A stretch of DNA of 64,000 nucleotides from an uncultured Neptuniibacter sp. (GTDB lineage Bacteria; Pseudomonadota; Gammaproteobacteria; Pseudomonadales; Balneatricaceae). The position numbers and the translations under genes were made by a program. The notes below the pieces were generated by a model. That model was given only the letters and a program-made list of their open reading frames with translations. It made no database searches and was not told where the DNA came from. Of the stretch, positions 1-9,162 are shown one piece after another; position 1 is the stretch's first letter; every line of letters begins with the position of its first letter. The stretch lies in assembly GCF_947498015.1 (NCBI RefSeq), contig NZ_CANMIR010000010.1, positions 1 through 64,000 of the forward strand. Direction: 5' to 3'.

Positions 1-75
1 GGAGACTCGAACTCCCACGCCCGTGAAGGCACTAGCACCTGAAGCTAGCGTGTCTACCAATTCCACCACATCTGC
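1..75 (-). tRNA. tRNA-Leu(CAG), 3' end cut by window edge
   Basis: This is the 5' 75 nt of a leucine tRNA on the minus strand. It is identical over its length to the complete copy at 146-232. The anticodon loop reads TTCAGGT, giving anticodon CAG for CUG codons. A long variable arm typical of class II tRNA-Leu is visible. By comparison with the complete copy, about 12 nt including the CCA end lie beyond the window start. Confidence 0.93.
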
Positions 76-125
76 GTGTCAACCAAATTGTCTGCGTTTA
101 AAGGGCGCAACCCTTAACTTTCACC

Positions 126-145
126 ACTTCAAATCGATTTGAAGT
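126..145. repeat. Perfect 20-bp palindrome between the tRNA-Leu copies
   Basis: The sequence ACTTCAAATCGATTTGAAGT is a perfect inverted repeat ending one base from the CCA end of the complete tRNA-Leu. In the tandem tRNA transcript it would fold directly 3' of that tRNA. It has no U-tract, so it may be a processing hairpin rather than a terminator. Function is inferred. Confidence 0.5.
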
Positions 146-232
146 TGGTGCAGATGGGGAGACTCGAACTCCCACGCCCGTGAAGGCACTAGCACCTGAA
201 GCTAGCGTGTCTACCAATTCCACCACATCTGC
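146..232 (-). tRNA. tRNA-Leu(CAG)
   Basis: A complete 87-nt leucine tRNA with encoded CCA (TGG at 146-148 on the plus strand). The acceptor stem GCAGATG pairs with CATCTGC, and the anticodon stem CTAGC/GCTAG encloses a TTCAGGT loop with anticodon CAG. The variable arm is long and the T-loop is TTCGAGT. It is the first of two near-identical tandem copies transcribed leftwards from the promoter at 249-277. Confidence 0.96.
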
Positions 233-248
233 GTCAAAAGTGGGGCGC

Positions 249-277
249 ATTATATAGATATGCCTCTACTTTGTGAA
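249..277 (-). promoter_or_regulatory. Sigma-70 promoter for the tRNA-Leu pair
   Basis: On the minus strand a TTCACA -35 hexamer (272-277) is separated by 17 nt from a perfect TATAAT -10 (249-254). A GC-rich discriminator (GCGCCCC) follows. That combination is typical of stringently controlled stable-RNA promoters. The predicted start lies just before the tRNA 5' end. Confidence 0.7.
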
Positions 278-364
278 GAAAAAGATTTTACTTTTTCACC
301 CGCTATAACCACGCCCAATCTTGGCAAACCGTGATAATGAATGCCTAGTAAGTCCCAGACAAGC

Positions 365-1255
365 TTATCGAAGGCAATGCTCAATACTACGGGTTAACGC
401 CTGCAGATAAGCGGCATACCCAGCATCGACCTGAGCGTCCATAGCAAGAGGATCCAGCTGCCCTAACCGTATAGGAAGCCCCTCTACAATTCGGCGAACC
501 ACTGCAGCTTCAAATTGCGGTTCAATAAAGACACACTTAACCCCCGAATCCACAATCAACGACTGGATCTGAGCCAGTTTTCGAGCACCGGGGGCACGTG
601 CAGGATCTACTGTGATATACGCCTGCTGATTTAACCCATAGTGCTCAATCAAACGCCCAAACGCATCATGAAAAACGATAAAACCAATCTGCTTATAAGG
701 CTGTAACAGCGCACGATTTTCATCATCAATCTGTTTCAACTGACTAGCAAAGCGCTCCTGATTCCGCTGAAGTTGAAGCTTATGATCAGGAAATTGCTCA
801 ATCAGCTGTTCTGTAATCTCAATTGACGCTGACAGCATAAGCTCCGGATCCATCCATACATGCGGGTCCTCCCCTCCATGGTCATGGTGATGAGCCTCAT
901 GCTCCTCTTCCTCATGGTGCTCATGCTCATCCTCTTTGTGCTCCGAGCCGCCCATCAGTTGAATAACTGGCGCATCAGTACTTTTCAGGCTTTTTACCAA
1001 AAATCCCTCTAACTCAGGCCCCACCCAAATCGCAAGATCGGCCTGCTGTAACTTCCGAAGATCCGATGGTTTCATACTGTAATGGTGGGGTGATGCTCCT
1101 GCAGGAATCAGAGCCTCAACGCTACCGAGATCACCCAGAAGATCCGAGGCGATCAACTGCAACGGTTTGATCGTTGTGACAATCGAGATCTGAGATTGCG
1201 CGGATACCGCAGCAGACATGCAGAGTGACAGAAGCAGAACAGCAAGCTTTTTCAT
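365..1255 (-). CDS. znuA: Zinc ABC transporter, periplasmic zinc-binding protein ZnuA
   Basis: This is a 296-residue cluster A-I (TroA-type) substrate-binding protein that captures periplasmic zinc for ZnuBC. Residues 1-19 form a Sec signal peptide ending VSA-Q. A charged His-rich loop at about residues 105-127, typical of zinc-specific members, precedes the DPHVW motif (H132). Other likely ligands are H57 or H58 in PHHYS, H196 in VFHDAFG, and D268. It is divergent from zur-znuC-znuB, and the 67-bp spacer contains a Zur box, so zinc-repressed expression is expected. The His-rich loop and the neighbouring zur favour zinc over manganese. Confidence 0.95.
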   Translation of the reverse strand: MKKLAVLLLSLCMSAAVSAQSQISIVTTIKPLQLIASDLLGDLGSVEALIPAGASPHHYSMKPSDLRKLQQADLAIWVGPELEGFLVKSLKSTDAPVIQLMGGSEHKEDEHEHHEEEEHEAHHHDHGGEDPHVWMDPELMLSASIEITEQLIEQFPDHKLQLQRNQERFASQLKQIDDENRALLQPYKQIGFIVFHDAFGRLIEHYGLNQQAYITVDPARAPGARKLAQIQSLIVDSGVKCVFIEPQFEAAVVRRIVEGLPIRLGQLDPLAMDAQVDAGYAAYLQALTRSIEHCLR

Positions 1256-1280
1256 TTAAAAAGGGCATCTCTTGAATAAT

Positions 1281-1299
1281 AAAGTTATAATATAACACA
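1281..1299. promoter_or_regulatory. Zur box in the znuA-zur divergent promoter region
   Basis: GTTATAATATAAC at 1284-1296 is a 13-mer with perfect 6-bp inverted arms. It closely resembles the gammaproteobacterial Zur operator core. It lies midway between the znuA and zur start codons and could repress both directions when zinc is sufficient. Confidence 0.75.
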
Positions 1300-1322
1300 A
1301 AATATCTGATCGGCAGCCATCC

Positions 1323-1814
1323 ATGGATAATTCTCAGTTAGCGTTTCGCCCCGGGCATAATCACACAGATTGCATCGCACATGCGCTGGAAGATGCACGC
1401 CTGTTATGCAAAAACCGAAACCTTCGGTTTACCCCGATCAGAGAACTCGTTTTAAAAACGATCTGGCAAAGTCATAAACCCCTAGGTGCATATGAGTTGC
1501 TTCCCGTACTGGCTGAAGCAGGCTATAACTCAGCACCTCCCACGGTCTATCGGGCACTCGAGTTTCTACAGGAGCAGGGCCTGGTCCACCGCATCGCGCT
1601 CTTAAACGCCTATATTGGCTGCCCTCACCCCAATGAACAGCATGAAGGCTCCTTTCTGATCTGCCATCTGTGCAATAATGCCGTCGAAATTGATACGCAG
1701 GGCATCAGCTCTGAGATCAACAAGCAGGCAGCTCTTCTGGGCTTCACCCCTGAGAAACAATCCATTGAAGTCTTGGGCCTCTGCCCTAGCTGTAAGGCGG
1801 GTTCGGCGGCATGA
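1323..1814 (+). CDS. zur: Zinc uptake regulator Zur (Fur family)
   Basis: This 163-residue Fur-family repressor has a winged-helix region at about residues 30-95 ([20 protein letters not shown]) and a C-terminal dimerisation and metal domain. The structural zinc site is formed by two CxxC pairs, C114/C117 and C154/C157. Zn-bound Zur represses high-affinity zinc uptake genes. It is the first gene of zur-znuC-znuB; its last four bases overlap the znuC start (ATGA). The Zur box upstream implies autoregulation. Its position and CxxC pairs favour Zur over Fur. Confidence 0.94.
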   Translation: MDNSQLAFRPGHNHTDCIAHALEDARLLCKNRNLRFTPIRELVLKTIWQSHKPLGAYELLPVLAEAGYNSAPPTVYRALEFLQEQGLVHRIALLNAYIGCPHPNEQHEGSFLICHLCNNAVEIDTQGISSEINKQAALLGFTPEKQSIEVLGLCPSCKAGSAA

Positions 1815-2584
1815 CAGAGCAACACACCCCTCTGGTTAAACTTGACCAGATCGATCTGAGTTTTGGACGCAATCACGTGCTGCAGAGCATCAGCACTGAA
1901 CTCCATCGGGGCTGCATCACAACCTTGATTGGTCCTAACGGCGCGGGTAAGACGACCTTGGTCAGGGTCGTGCTCGGCCTGATCAAACCTGACAGCGGTG
2001 AGCTATGGATGGAGAAAGGGCTACGTATCGGCTATATGCCACAGAAGCTTCAGATCGATAACACATTTCCGCTGACCGTCGAGCGTTTCCTGAAAACCGC
2101 ACAGTGCAGTGACAGAGAGAAGATGCGTTCAGCGCTGGATGATGTCGGTGCGGGCCAACTTTTCAATCAGGCGGTGCACAACCTTTCTGGGGGGGAGATG
2201 CAGCGCGTACTCCTTGCCAGAGCACTCTTGCGCGACCCTCACCTTCTGGTGCTTGATGAACCCGTTCAGGGGGTCGATATCAACGGTCAGTTGGAACTGT
2301 ACAACCTGATCGCCCGCATCCGCGACGAGCGCGGCTGTGGTGTCCTGATGGTCAGTCATGATCTCCATCTGGTGATGGCAGCCACCGATCATGTTGTCTG
2401 TATTAACCATCATGTCTGTTGTTCAGGCCATCCAGAACAGGTGACGAATGATCCCTCATTCACTCAACTCTTTGGGATCAAAGGTAGCGAGCAGTTAGCG
2501 GTCTATAGCCATCACCATAATCACCGTCACAATGATCACGGTGATGTGATTCATGAACATGACTGCCGGGGAGACTGCTCATGA
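1811..2584 (+). CDS. znuC: Zinc ABC transporter ATP-binding protein ZnuC
   Basis: This 257-residue ABC ATPase energises zinc import through ZnuB. The Walker A motif GPNGAGKTT is at residues 41-49, followed by the signature LSGGEMQR and Walker B LLVLDEP. The C-terminus carries a His-rich tail (about residues 234-250), which occurs in ZnuC homologues and may sense or hold metal (inference). ATGA overlaps join it to zur upstream and znuB downstream, so the three genes are very likely translationally coupled. Confidence 0.95.
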   Translation: MTEQHTPLVKLDQIDLSFGRNHVLQSISTELHRGCITTLIGPNGAGKTTLVRVVLGLIKPDSGELWMEKGLRIGYMPQKLQIDNTFPLTVERFLKTAQCSDREKMRSALDDVGAGQLFNQAVHNLSGGEMQRVLLARALLRDPHLLVLDEPVQGVDINGQLELYNLIARIRDERGCGVLMVSHDLHLVMAATDHVVCINHHVCCSGHPEQVTNDPSFTQLFGIKGSEQLAVYSHHHNHRHNDHGDVIHEHDCRGDCS

Positions 2585-3366
2585 CAGATTTCCTGCTCTT
2601 TGCTCTACTAGGTGGCCTCGGGGTTGCCACTGTTGCCGGGCCTCTAGGCTCTTTTATTGTCTGGCGAAGAATGGCCTATTTTGGTGATACCCTCGCTCAC
2701 TCCGCCCTGCTGGGTATCACTGTCGGGTTTATGCTGGATATCAACCTTAACCTGGCCGTTGTTTTCTGCTGTGTTGCACTGGCACTACTACTCGTTACGA
2801 TGCAGCGGCAGCGAATGGTCGCCACAGACACGTTACTTGGCATCATGGCGCACAGCGCCCTGTCACTGGGTCTGGTCGCCGTAGCACTGCTTGAGATTCG
2901 GGTGGATCTGCTCTCCTACCTGTTTGGCGACCTGCTTGCGGTGGGTGATGAAGACCTTCTCTGGATATACGGTGGCGGCGCACTGGTTCTACTGCTACTG
3001 AAACTTCTCTGGCAGCCCTTGCTGGCAATCACTATCAACGAAGAGCTTGCCCATGTCGAAGGGGTCAATGTGCCTTTGACAAGACTGATCCTGATGCTAC
3101 TTATTGCGGTTGTGATCGCGATTGCGATGAAAATAGTTGGGCTACTTTTGATTACCTCATTGCTAATCATCCCTGCTGCTGCGGCACGACGTTTTGCTCG
3201 AACGCCTGAGCAGATGGCTATAGGTGCAGCTCTGATCGGCTATGGTGCAGTAACGGGCGGACTCGGCATGTCCTGGTATCTGGATACTCCTGCAGGCCCC
3301 TCAGTGGTTGTGATTGCTCTGGCACTATTCTTACTGCTGTATAGCATCCCGACAAAACAAACATAA
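2581..3366 (+). CDS. znuB: Zinc ABC transporter permease ZnuB
   Basis: This 261-residue polytopic membrane protein of the ABC-3 permease family forms the inner-membrane zinc channel. Hydrophobic segments span most of its length. The early motif [19 protein letters not shown] and the following HSALLG are typical of ZnuB. The start overlaps the znuC stop by 4 bp. It is the last gene of the zur-znuCB operon and converges on the DMT transporter gene 12 bp downstream. Confidence 0.95.
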   Translation: MTDFLLFALLGGLGVATVAGPLGSFIVWRRMAYFGDTLAHSALLGITVGFMLDINLNLAVVFCCVALALLLVTMQRQRMVATDTLLGIMAHSALSLGLVAVALLEIRVDLLSYLFGDLLAVGDEDLLWIYGGGALVLLLLKLLWQPLLAITINEELAHVEGVNVPLTRLILMLLIAVVIAIAMKIVGLLLITSLLIIPAAAARRFARTPEQMAIGAALIGYGAVTGGLGMSWYLDTPAGPSVVVIALALFLLLYSIPTKQT

Positions 3367-3378
3367 ACGGGTCAATGA

Positions 3379-4242
3379 TCAGCGTTTCCACAAGGCATTG
3401 ACCAGCGCCCCGGTCAGAATCAGCGCCCCGCCTATGAGGGTCCAGACCGTTGGAATCTCATCAAAAAAGAGGATCCCCAACAGTGCGGAGAAGATCACCT
3501 GCACATAGGCGTATGCACTGGCTTTCCCTGCGGCTTCAGCCGCCATCGCTTTAGTGAGTCCAATCTGCCCCACCTGAGTAAAAATACCCACCAGCAATAA
3601 TAGCAATAGCGCCTCTGCACCGGGCATAACGAAATCACTTCCCAGCATCAGTAGTGAGGCCGGTAGCGCCACCAACGGGAAGTAAAAGATGATAACGGAG
3701 CTGTCTTCCGTCTGACTTAATTTACGGACAATGACGTAGGCAGCGGCACTTCCCAACGCCCCCGCCAATGCAGCAGTCAGACTCAGCGCCGGGATACCAA
3801 TCAACGCAACATCACCAAACCCAGGGCGCATCATTACGATGACGCCGATAAAGCTCAATAGAATGCAGAGCATAGTCGCCTGTTTTATCCGCTCCCCCAG
3901 GAACAGGAGTGCAAGGAGTGCAGTAAAAGCCGGGTAGGTATACTGCAACACAGTCGCATCAGCCAGGGTCAACGTAGTCACCGCATAATACACACACACC
4001 AGCGCCAGAGCGCCTGTGACCCCTCGGGCGATCAAGAGGGGCTTGTTATATCCCCAAACAGATATGCGTTTTCGTTTCACATCCAGATAACTCAGGAACA
4101 GTGAAACGATGGCTCGCGCGGCAACAATCTCCAGCACAGGAATACCATACTGCCCTACCGCCTTCACACAGGCCGCCATTAAGGAAAAACCCAGTGCGGA
4201 TAGCAGCATATAGCGGATAGCGGCGGGGATAGAAGCGATCAT
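3379..4242 (-). CDS. DMT (EamA) family transporter
   Basis: This 287-residue inner-membrane protein has about ten hydrophobic segments in two EamA-type halves. Motifs include LADATVLQYTYPAFTALLA in the first half and a matching AYAYVQVIFSALLGILFFDE in the second. DMT transporters export metabolites or amino acids; the substrate cannot be read from the sequence. The gene faces znuB convergently and its start lies close to the divergently transcribed propeller gene. No zinc-related signature was seen, so a link to the znu genes is not supported. Confidence 0.88.
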   Translation of the reverse strand: MIASIPAAIRYMLLSALGFSLMAACVKAVGQYGIPVLEIVAARAIVSLFLSYLDVKRKRISVWGYNKPLLIARGVTGALALVCVYYAVTTLTLADATVLQYTYPAFTALLALLFLGERIKQATMLCILLSFIGVIVMMRPGFGDVALIGIPALSLTAALAGALGSAAAYVIVRKLSQTEDSSVIIFYFPLVALPASLLMLGSDFVMPGAEALLLLLLVGIFTQVGQIGLTKAMAAEAAGKASAYAYVQVIFSALLGILFFDEIPTVWTLIGGALILTGALVNALWKR

Positions 4243-4404
4243 AGGGTACTCAAGTTCAAGATGGCATTTCAGCGGGATTCACAGCGCGTAATCATACCAG
4301 AAATCACTTCCCCTCATGTGAGCCAACCCGAAACCCCGATCCCAGGTGGTGACGATCGCAATGAAGGGCTATGTTTACTTCATAGCAACCGCAAGGCATC
4401 AACA

Positions 4405-5475
4405 ATGATTGAGTTTGTTCTTATGTTCTCCCTCTCAGCACCGGCAATAGATCTGGGGCAACTGACACTGCCGGATGATCATCAGATCACCATCGCAGCC
4501 CGGGCAACGAATGTGCGTCAGATGGCATTAGGCTCGGATGGCACACTGTTCGCGGGCAGCCGCAAAGAGGGAAAGGTTTACGCCTTTCAGGACAGGGACA
4601 ACGATGGCCGTTATGAGCAACGCACACTGATCGCTTCCGGCCTGACCATGCCAAGCGGAGTTGCGATTAAAGATAATGACCTATATGTCGCAGCAGTGGA
4701 TAAAATCTGGCGTTACCGGAACATCACACCGCTTAAAAGCCCACTTCCACAGGCTGAATTACTGTTCGATCAGCTACCCGATAATCGACATCACGGTTGG
4801 AAGTACCTTAAATTTGGACCAGACCAACTGCTCTATTTTAATATCGGCGCTCCCTGTAATATCTGCCTGAGTCCCGCCCCTTTTGCCACAATCGCTCGGC
4901 TCAATCCGAACAGTACGCTTGAACTGATCGCGCAGGGTGTACGTAACAGCGTCGGATTTGACTGGCACCCCGAGACCCGTCACCTCTGGTTTACCGACAA
5001 TGGTCGCGATCACCTCGGCGATGACCAACCTTCGGACGAACTCAACCGCCTGACAGCTCCCGGACAGCACTTCGGATACCCTTTCATCCATGCGGCCGAT
5101 ATCCCTGACCCGGATTTTTCGGTCTCATCCATGGATAAGTATCAGCCTCCCGCTTATAACCTGGGGGCTCATGTCGCTCCACTGGGTATGACATTCTACA
5201 CGGGCAACACCCTGCCCAGAGCGGATCAAAATACCCTTTTTATCGCGGAACACGGCTCATGGAACCGGAGTAAAAAGGTCGGTTACCGCGTTGTAAAGCT
5301 ACGCATTGCTCAGGGCAAAGTTGTCAGTCATCAGCCCTTCATAAGCGGCTGGCTTCAGGGGGAGGAACACTGGGGGCGTCCAAATGATCTCATTGTGGAC
5401 AGAGATGGCACCCTACTGATCTCGGATGACTATGCGGGGGTCATCTACCGGGTTTCAAAAAAACAGGGGCCTTAG
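4405..5475 (+). CDS. Sorbosone dehydrogenase-like beta-propeller protein
   Basis: This is a PQQ-dependent sugar dehydrogenase / L-sorbosone dehydrogenase family protein of about 356 residues, probably a six-bladed beta-propeller. Visible motifs are GLTMPSGVAIKDNDLYVA, RNSVGFDWHP, LWFTDNGRDHLGDD, FIAEHGSWNRS and the final blade GTLLISDDYAGVIYRV. An in-frame ATG exists at 4261. I prefer 4405 because an AAGG lies upstream and the residues after it are hydrophobic and signal-like (MIEFVLMFSLSAPA), whereas the extra 48 residues look unlike a secretion signal. Substrate and cofactor are unknown, and no PQQ synthesis genes are in the window. Its 3' end overlaps the terminator serving the opposing yheV gene. 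Confidence 0.82.
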   Translation: MIEFVLMFSLSAPAIDLGQLTLPDDHQITIAARATNVRQMALGSDGTLFAGSRKEGKVYAFQDRDNDGRYEQRTLIASGLTMPSGVAIKDNDLYVAAVDKIWRYRNITPLKSPLPQAELLFDQLPDNRHHGWKYLKFGPDQLLYFNIGAPCNICLSPAPFATIARLNPNSTLELIAQGVRNSVGFDWHPETRHLWFTDNGRDHLGDDQPSDELNRLTAPGQHFGYPFIHAADIPDPDFSVSSMDKYQPPAYNLGAHVAPLGMTFYTGNTLPRADQNTLFIAEHGSWNRSKKVGYRVVKLRIAQGKVVSHQPFISGWLQGEEHWGRPNDLIVDRDGTLLISDDYAGVIYRVSKKQGP

Positions 5476-5485
5476 TAGCCCCTGT
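5456..5485 (-). terminator. Intrinsic terminator for prlC-yheV
   Basis: The arms ACAGGGGC (5463-5470) and GCCCCTGT (5478-5485) form an 8-bp stem. On the minus strand it is followed by seven Ts (complement of the A-run 5456-5462). It ends transcription from yheV and lies inside the 3' end of the opposing gene. Confidence 0.75.
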
Positions 5486-5488
5486 ATC

Positions 5489-5752
5489 TTAATGATCTTT
5501 GCGTGATGTACCCGGATTAGGGGTAAACAGCAGAGGCTGAGCCCCCTCTTCTATCTGTGGCTTATTTTCGCGATTCACTCGTGTTTCCAGCTCTTCCATT
5601 TCAGGTTGGCCATCCAGACGCATCGAATCTTCATAATCACAGCGGATACACTCTTTGTACTCCCGCTCATCATCACGGTAGGTACGGATACAGTCCATCT
5701 CACCACATCGGGGGCAAACCGCACCGGCTATAAATCGTTTTATCACTGTCAT
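5489..5752 (-). CDS. yheV: YheV family putative zinc-ribbon protein
   Basis: This 87-residue small protein has two CxxC knuckles, CPRCGE (near residue 13) and CIRCDYEDSMR (near residue 36), consistent with a zinc ribbon. The family is conserved in gammaproteobacteria next to prlC, and its function is unknown. It starts 6 bp after the prlC stop codon and is probably co-transcribed with it. The C-terminal third is low-complexity and charged. A strong terminator follows. Confidence 0.87.
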   Translation of the reverse strand: MTVIKRFIAGAVCPRCGEMDCIRTYRDDEREYKECIRCDYEDSMRLDGQPEMEELETRVNRENKPQIEEGAQPLLFTPNPGTSRKDH

Positions 5753-5758
5753 CGACTT

Positions 5759-7795
5759 CTACTCTGTAATTCCGCTATGGCGCAATAGTGCATCCACGCT
5801 TGGTTCACGCCCGCGGAATGCAACAAACAGCTCCATCGGTTCGCGAGATCCACCCATCTCAAGAATATTATCGCGGAAATCGGCCCCCGTTTCAGTATTA
5901 AAAATCCCTTCCTCTTCAAATCGGGAGAAGGCATCCGCAGACAAGACCTCAGCCCACTTATAACTGTAATAACCCGCGGCATAGCCACCCGCAAAGATAT
6001 GACTGAATCCATGTTGGAAGCGGTTGAAGGAGGGTGGCGTAATCACTGCGACCTGATCCCTGACCTGCTCAAGAACCTTTTGGATAACGGTTTTTCCGGG
6101 CTGAAAATCCCGATGCAGGATAAAATCAAACAGCGAGAACTCCAGCTGTCGTACCATCATCATGCCAGACTGGAAGTTACGCGCAGCCAGCATCTTATCC
6201 AACAGCTCCTGTGGCAGTGTTTCCCCTGTCTGATAGTGTCCGGAGATCAAAGCCAGTGCCTGCGGCTCATAACACCAGTTTTCCAGAAACTGACTGGGAA
6301 GTTCCACCGCATCCCAGGCGACACCGTTAATACCGCTCACATCTGCACACTCAATTTTAGTCAACATGTGATGCAGGCCATGACCAAACTCATGGAACAG
6401 TGTTGTCACCTCATTATGGTTTAACAACGCGGGATCATCCCCTACGGGTGAGCTGAAATTACAGACCAGATAGGCAACTGGAAGCTGGAGGGAACCATCA
6501 TCCAGGCGGCGGCGTACGCGGCAATCATCCATCCATGCGCCACCCCGTTTTTTCTCACGGGCATAAAGATCCATAAAGAAGCGTGCAATCAGTTCACCCT
6601 TGCGACGAATCTCGAACAAGCGGGCATCTTTATGCCAGCGATCAAATTGAGCCACCTCTTCGATCTCAATATCAAACAGTTTTCCAGCTACTGCAAACAG
6701 CCCGTCCAGCACTTTTGGCAGCGGGAAATAGGGACGGATCTGCTCTTCAGAGATCGCATACTTTGCCTGCTTCAGTTTTTCACTGTAGTAAGCCAGATCC
6801 CAGGCCTGAAGATTCTCTACACTATATTCATCTTTGGCAAAGTCACTTAGCTGTTCAAAGTCACGCTGGGCAACAGGCAGGCTTTTCTCCGCAAGATCAT
6901 TGAGGAACTGCACAACCTGATCAGTATTTTCTGCCATCTTGGTAGCCAATGAGTAATCGGCATAGTTCTCAAACCCTAACAGCAGGGCTAGCTCCAGGCG
7001 CAGGTGCAGAATCTCCTCCATCACCTCAGAGTTATCCCACTGCCCGTTACCTGGCCCCTGATCAGATGCGCGAGTTGAAAATGCCGTATAGATCTCTTTA
7101 CGCAGTTCACGGTCATCCGCATAGGTGATCACAGCCAGATAGGAGGGGAAATCCAACGTGATCAGCCACCCTTTCAGCTCCTTCGCTTCAGCCATCTGTT
7201 TAGCTGCAGCCAGAGCCATCGGCGGCAACCCTGCAAGATCCTGCTCTGCGGGTAGTAGCTTGCTCCAGTTATCACTGGCATCCATCACGTTTTCTGAAAA
7301 TTTAGTGGTAAGTTCTGATAGGCGCTGCTGCAGTTCGGCATAGCGCTGCTTATCCTCATCGTTCAGTGCAATTCCGGATAGTCTGAAATCTCTGAGTGTA
7401 TTGTTAACCGTTTTCTGTTGAGCCTGATCCAGCTGCTCAAATTGAGCACTCACTGCTAACTGATTAAAGGCTTCATACAAGCCTTGATGCTGTCCCATCT
7501 CGGTCCAATATTGTGAGAGCTTGGGGAGGCAAGCGTTGTAAGCATCACGCAGTTCATCACTATTCACAACCGCATTCATATGGGATACCGGAGACCAGGC
7601 CTTTGCCAGACGATCATTCATCTCTTCCAACGGTTCAACCAGTGTTTCCCAGCGAGGAGTCGCCAGATTCTGCAGAATCTTCTCTACCATCGCACGGTTA
7701 TCTGCAAGCAGGTGATCAACAGCAGGCTCTATATGTTCAGCCTTTATCTGACTGAAAACGGGCAGAACCTGAGGTTCAAGCATTGGGTTGCTCAT
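5759..7795 (-). CDS. prlC: Oligopeptidase A (M3 metallopeptidase)
   Basis: This zinc-dependent cytoplasmic oligopeptidase of about 678 residues degrades short peptides, including cleaved signal peptides. The catalytic HEFGH motif starts near residue 469 within TTLFHEFGHGLHHML, close to its place in the E. coli enzyme, and the length is typical of the family. The upstream TTG at 7798 is possible, but the ATG at 7795 with GGAG about 10 nt upstream is preferred. It forms a two-gene unit with yheV and is divergent from the gamma-carbonic-anhydrase-like gene. Confidence 0.95.
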   Translation of the reverse strand: MSNPMLEPQVLPVFSQIKAEHIEPAVDHLLADNRAMVEKILQNLATPRWETLVEPLEEMNDRLAKAWSPVSHMNAVVNSDELRDAYNACLPKLSQYWTEMGQHQGLYEAFNQLAVSAQFEQLDQAQQKTVNNTLRDFRLSGIALNDEDKQRYAELQQRLSELTTKFSENVMDASDNWSKLLPAEQDLAGLPPMALAAAKQMAEAKELKGWLITLDFPSYLAVITYADDRELRKEIYTAFSTRASDQGPGNGQWDNSEVMEEILHLRLELALLLGFENYADYSLATKMAENTDQVVQFLNDLAEKSLPVAQRDFEQLSDFAKDEYSVENLQAWDLAYYSEKLKQAKYAISEEQIRPYFPLPKVLDGLFAVAGKLFDIEIEEVAQFDRWHKDARLFEIRRKGELIARFFMDLYAREKKRGGAWMDDCRVRRRLDDGSLQLPVAYLVCNFSSPVGDDPALLNHNEVTTLFHEFGHGLHHMLTKIECADVSGINGVAWDAVELPSQFLENWCYEPQALALISGHYQTGETLPQELLDKMLAARNFQSGMMMVRQLEFSLFDFILHRDFQPGKTVIQKVLEQVRDQVAVITPPSFNRFQHGFSHIFAGGYAAGYYSYKWAEVLSADAFSRFEEEGIFNTETGADFRDNILEMGGSREPMELFVAFRGREPSVDALLRHSGITE

Positions 7796-7910
7796 CAATA
7801 GGACTCCAGAAGCAAGATAGAATTCTTTAAAGATGGGACTAAATCTTAATTTTTCAATTCCTCTGAGCTATTTCATAATAGAGGCTTACTCCAATTCAAG
7901 AGCAGCCAAT

Positions 7911-8456
7911 ATGAAAATAAGAACCTATCAGGGCATGACACCTCATCTGGGTGAACGCGTCTTTGTTGATCCCTCTGCCGTAGTTCTCGGTGACGTGGTG
8001 CTGGGGGATGATGTCTCCGTATGGCCCCTGACTGTTATTCGAGGTGATATGCACCGGATTAGAATTGGCGCCCGCACTAGTGTTCAGGATGGGTCTGTAC
8101 TGCATATCACACATGCCGGCCCCTATAACCCTGATGGTTTCCCCTTACTGATCGGAGAGGATGTCACGATTGGCCACCAGGCAATGCTCCATGGTTGCAC
8201 TATTGGCAACCGAGTCCTGATCGGTATGGGAGCCATGGTCATGGATGGAGCCGTAGTGGAGGATGAGGTGATCATCGGGGCTGGGTCTCTGGTCCCCCCA
8301 GGCAAAACCCTCGAAAGCGGCTACCTTTATGTTGGCAGGCCCGCCAAGCAACAGAGAGCGTTAACTGAAAAAGAGCGCTCATTCTTTAGCTATACAGCTG
8401 GCAATTACGTCAAACTCAAGGATCAACACCTTGAAGAAGATTACGCTTCTCTGTAG
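7911..8456 (+). CDS. Gamma-carbonic-anhydrase family protein (YrdA type)
   Basis: This left-handed beta-helix hexapeptide protein has about 181 residues. Repeats of the form VVLGDVVLGDDVSVWP and IGNRVLIGMGAMVMDGA are visible. The family's metal-binding histidines appear in the HITHAG and IGHQAMLHGC contexts. The RGDMHRIRIG motif is characteristic of YrdA/CaiE-type homologues. Many such proteins lack proven carbonic anhydrase activity, so catalysis is not assumed. The ORF extends upstream to 7833, but the ATG at 7911 matches the usual N-terminus. The last 26 bp overlap the next gene in a different frame. Confidence 0.9.
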   Translation: MKIRTYQGMTPHLGERVFVDPSAVVLGDVVLGDDVSVWPLTVIRGDMHRIRIGARTSVQDGSVLHITHAGPYNPDGFPLLIGEDVTIGHQAMLHGCTIGNRVLIGMGAMVMDGAVVEDEVIIGAGSLVPPGKTLESGYLYVGRPAKQQRALTEKERSFFSYTAGNYVKLKDQHLEEDYASL

Positions 8457-9054
8457 CACGCTGCTGCTGGTTCTCCTGCTCGGGGGGTGTGGCTATAATC
8501 TCCACGCCCCCCCACAGAACTGGCTCAAATCAAAACAGCTTTATCCTGTCACCGCTGATAATCATTTAACGCTGTGTCAGGACTTCGGCTGTAGCAAAGT
8601 GCAAACGGTTCAGTTTGATCCTGCCAATCTGCAGCCCATCTATAAACTCTTTCATCCAATCTCCTCTACGCCTTCTGAGGAGAGGGCACGTATAGCAGAA
8701 GCGGTCGGGCTAATGGAGCAGTTAGCGGGGCCACAACTGCGTACCGAAAATGACCTGCCCAGAAACCAATACTCATTCGACACCCCCACAAACCAGTTGG
8801 ATTGCATCGCAGAGAGCCTCAACACAACCAGTTATCTATTGCTCTTCGAACAGCATAACCTCCTGCAGTTTCACCGCACCGGCAGCAATATTCATCGCGG
8901 CCCGTTAACTCTGAATGCTCCCCACAACAGCGCTACTGTCATCGACAATACAACAAACCAAGCTTACGCCGTAGACTCCTGGTTCTACAAAAATGGTGAG
9001 CCCGCATGGGTGATCCCTGTGGATAAGTGGCTCTCCGGTTCAAACCCTCTTTAG
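8431..9054 (+). CDS. Putative lipoprotein, conserved, unknown function
   Basis: This 207-residue protein has a signal peptide and an LGGC lipobox, so C20 should be lipidated. The start is TTG, preceded by AAGGA 8 nt upstream, and the gene overlaps the previous one by 26 bp, suggesting translational coupling. I do not recognise a named family. A conserved-looking order of DCIAES-NTTSYL (C125), HNSATVID (H165) and YAVDSW (D182) resembles the Cys-His-Asp order of transglutaminase-like folds. This is a motif-level inference only. Confidence 0.78.
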   Translation: MKKITLLCSTLLLVLLLGGCGYNLHAPPQNWLKSKQLYPVTADNHLTLCQDFGCSKVQTVQFDPANLQPIYKLFHPISSTPSEERARIAEAVGLMEQLAGPQLRTENDLPRNQYSFDTPTNQLDCIAESLNTTSYLLLFEQHNLLQFHRTGSNIHRGPLTLNAPHNSATVIDNTTNQAYAVDSWFYKNGEPAWVIPVDKWLSGSNPL

Positions 9055-9098
9055 TCATCCCTCTATCCATCATATTTAAAAATAATCTATTCATTATT

Positions 9099-9117
9099 GA
9101 TATGCATTATCATTTTC
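9099..9117. promoter_or_regulatory. Putative Fur box upstream of the imelysin operon
   Basis: The 19-mer at 9099-9117 (GATATGCATTATCATTTTC) matches 14 of 19 positions of the Fur consensus. The TGATATGCATTATCA core fits the 7-1-7 model with two mismatches. It lies about 45 bp upstream of the imelysin start codon and predicts repression in iron-replete cells. Confidence 0.65.
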
Positions 9118-9162
9118 ATTAAGCTTTAGTAAATTTTGCATCACTCGTTCAAGGAACCCTTT

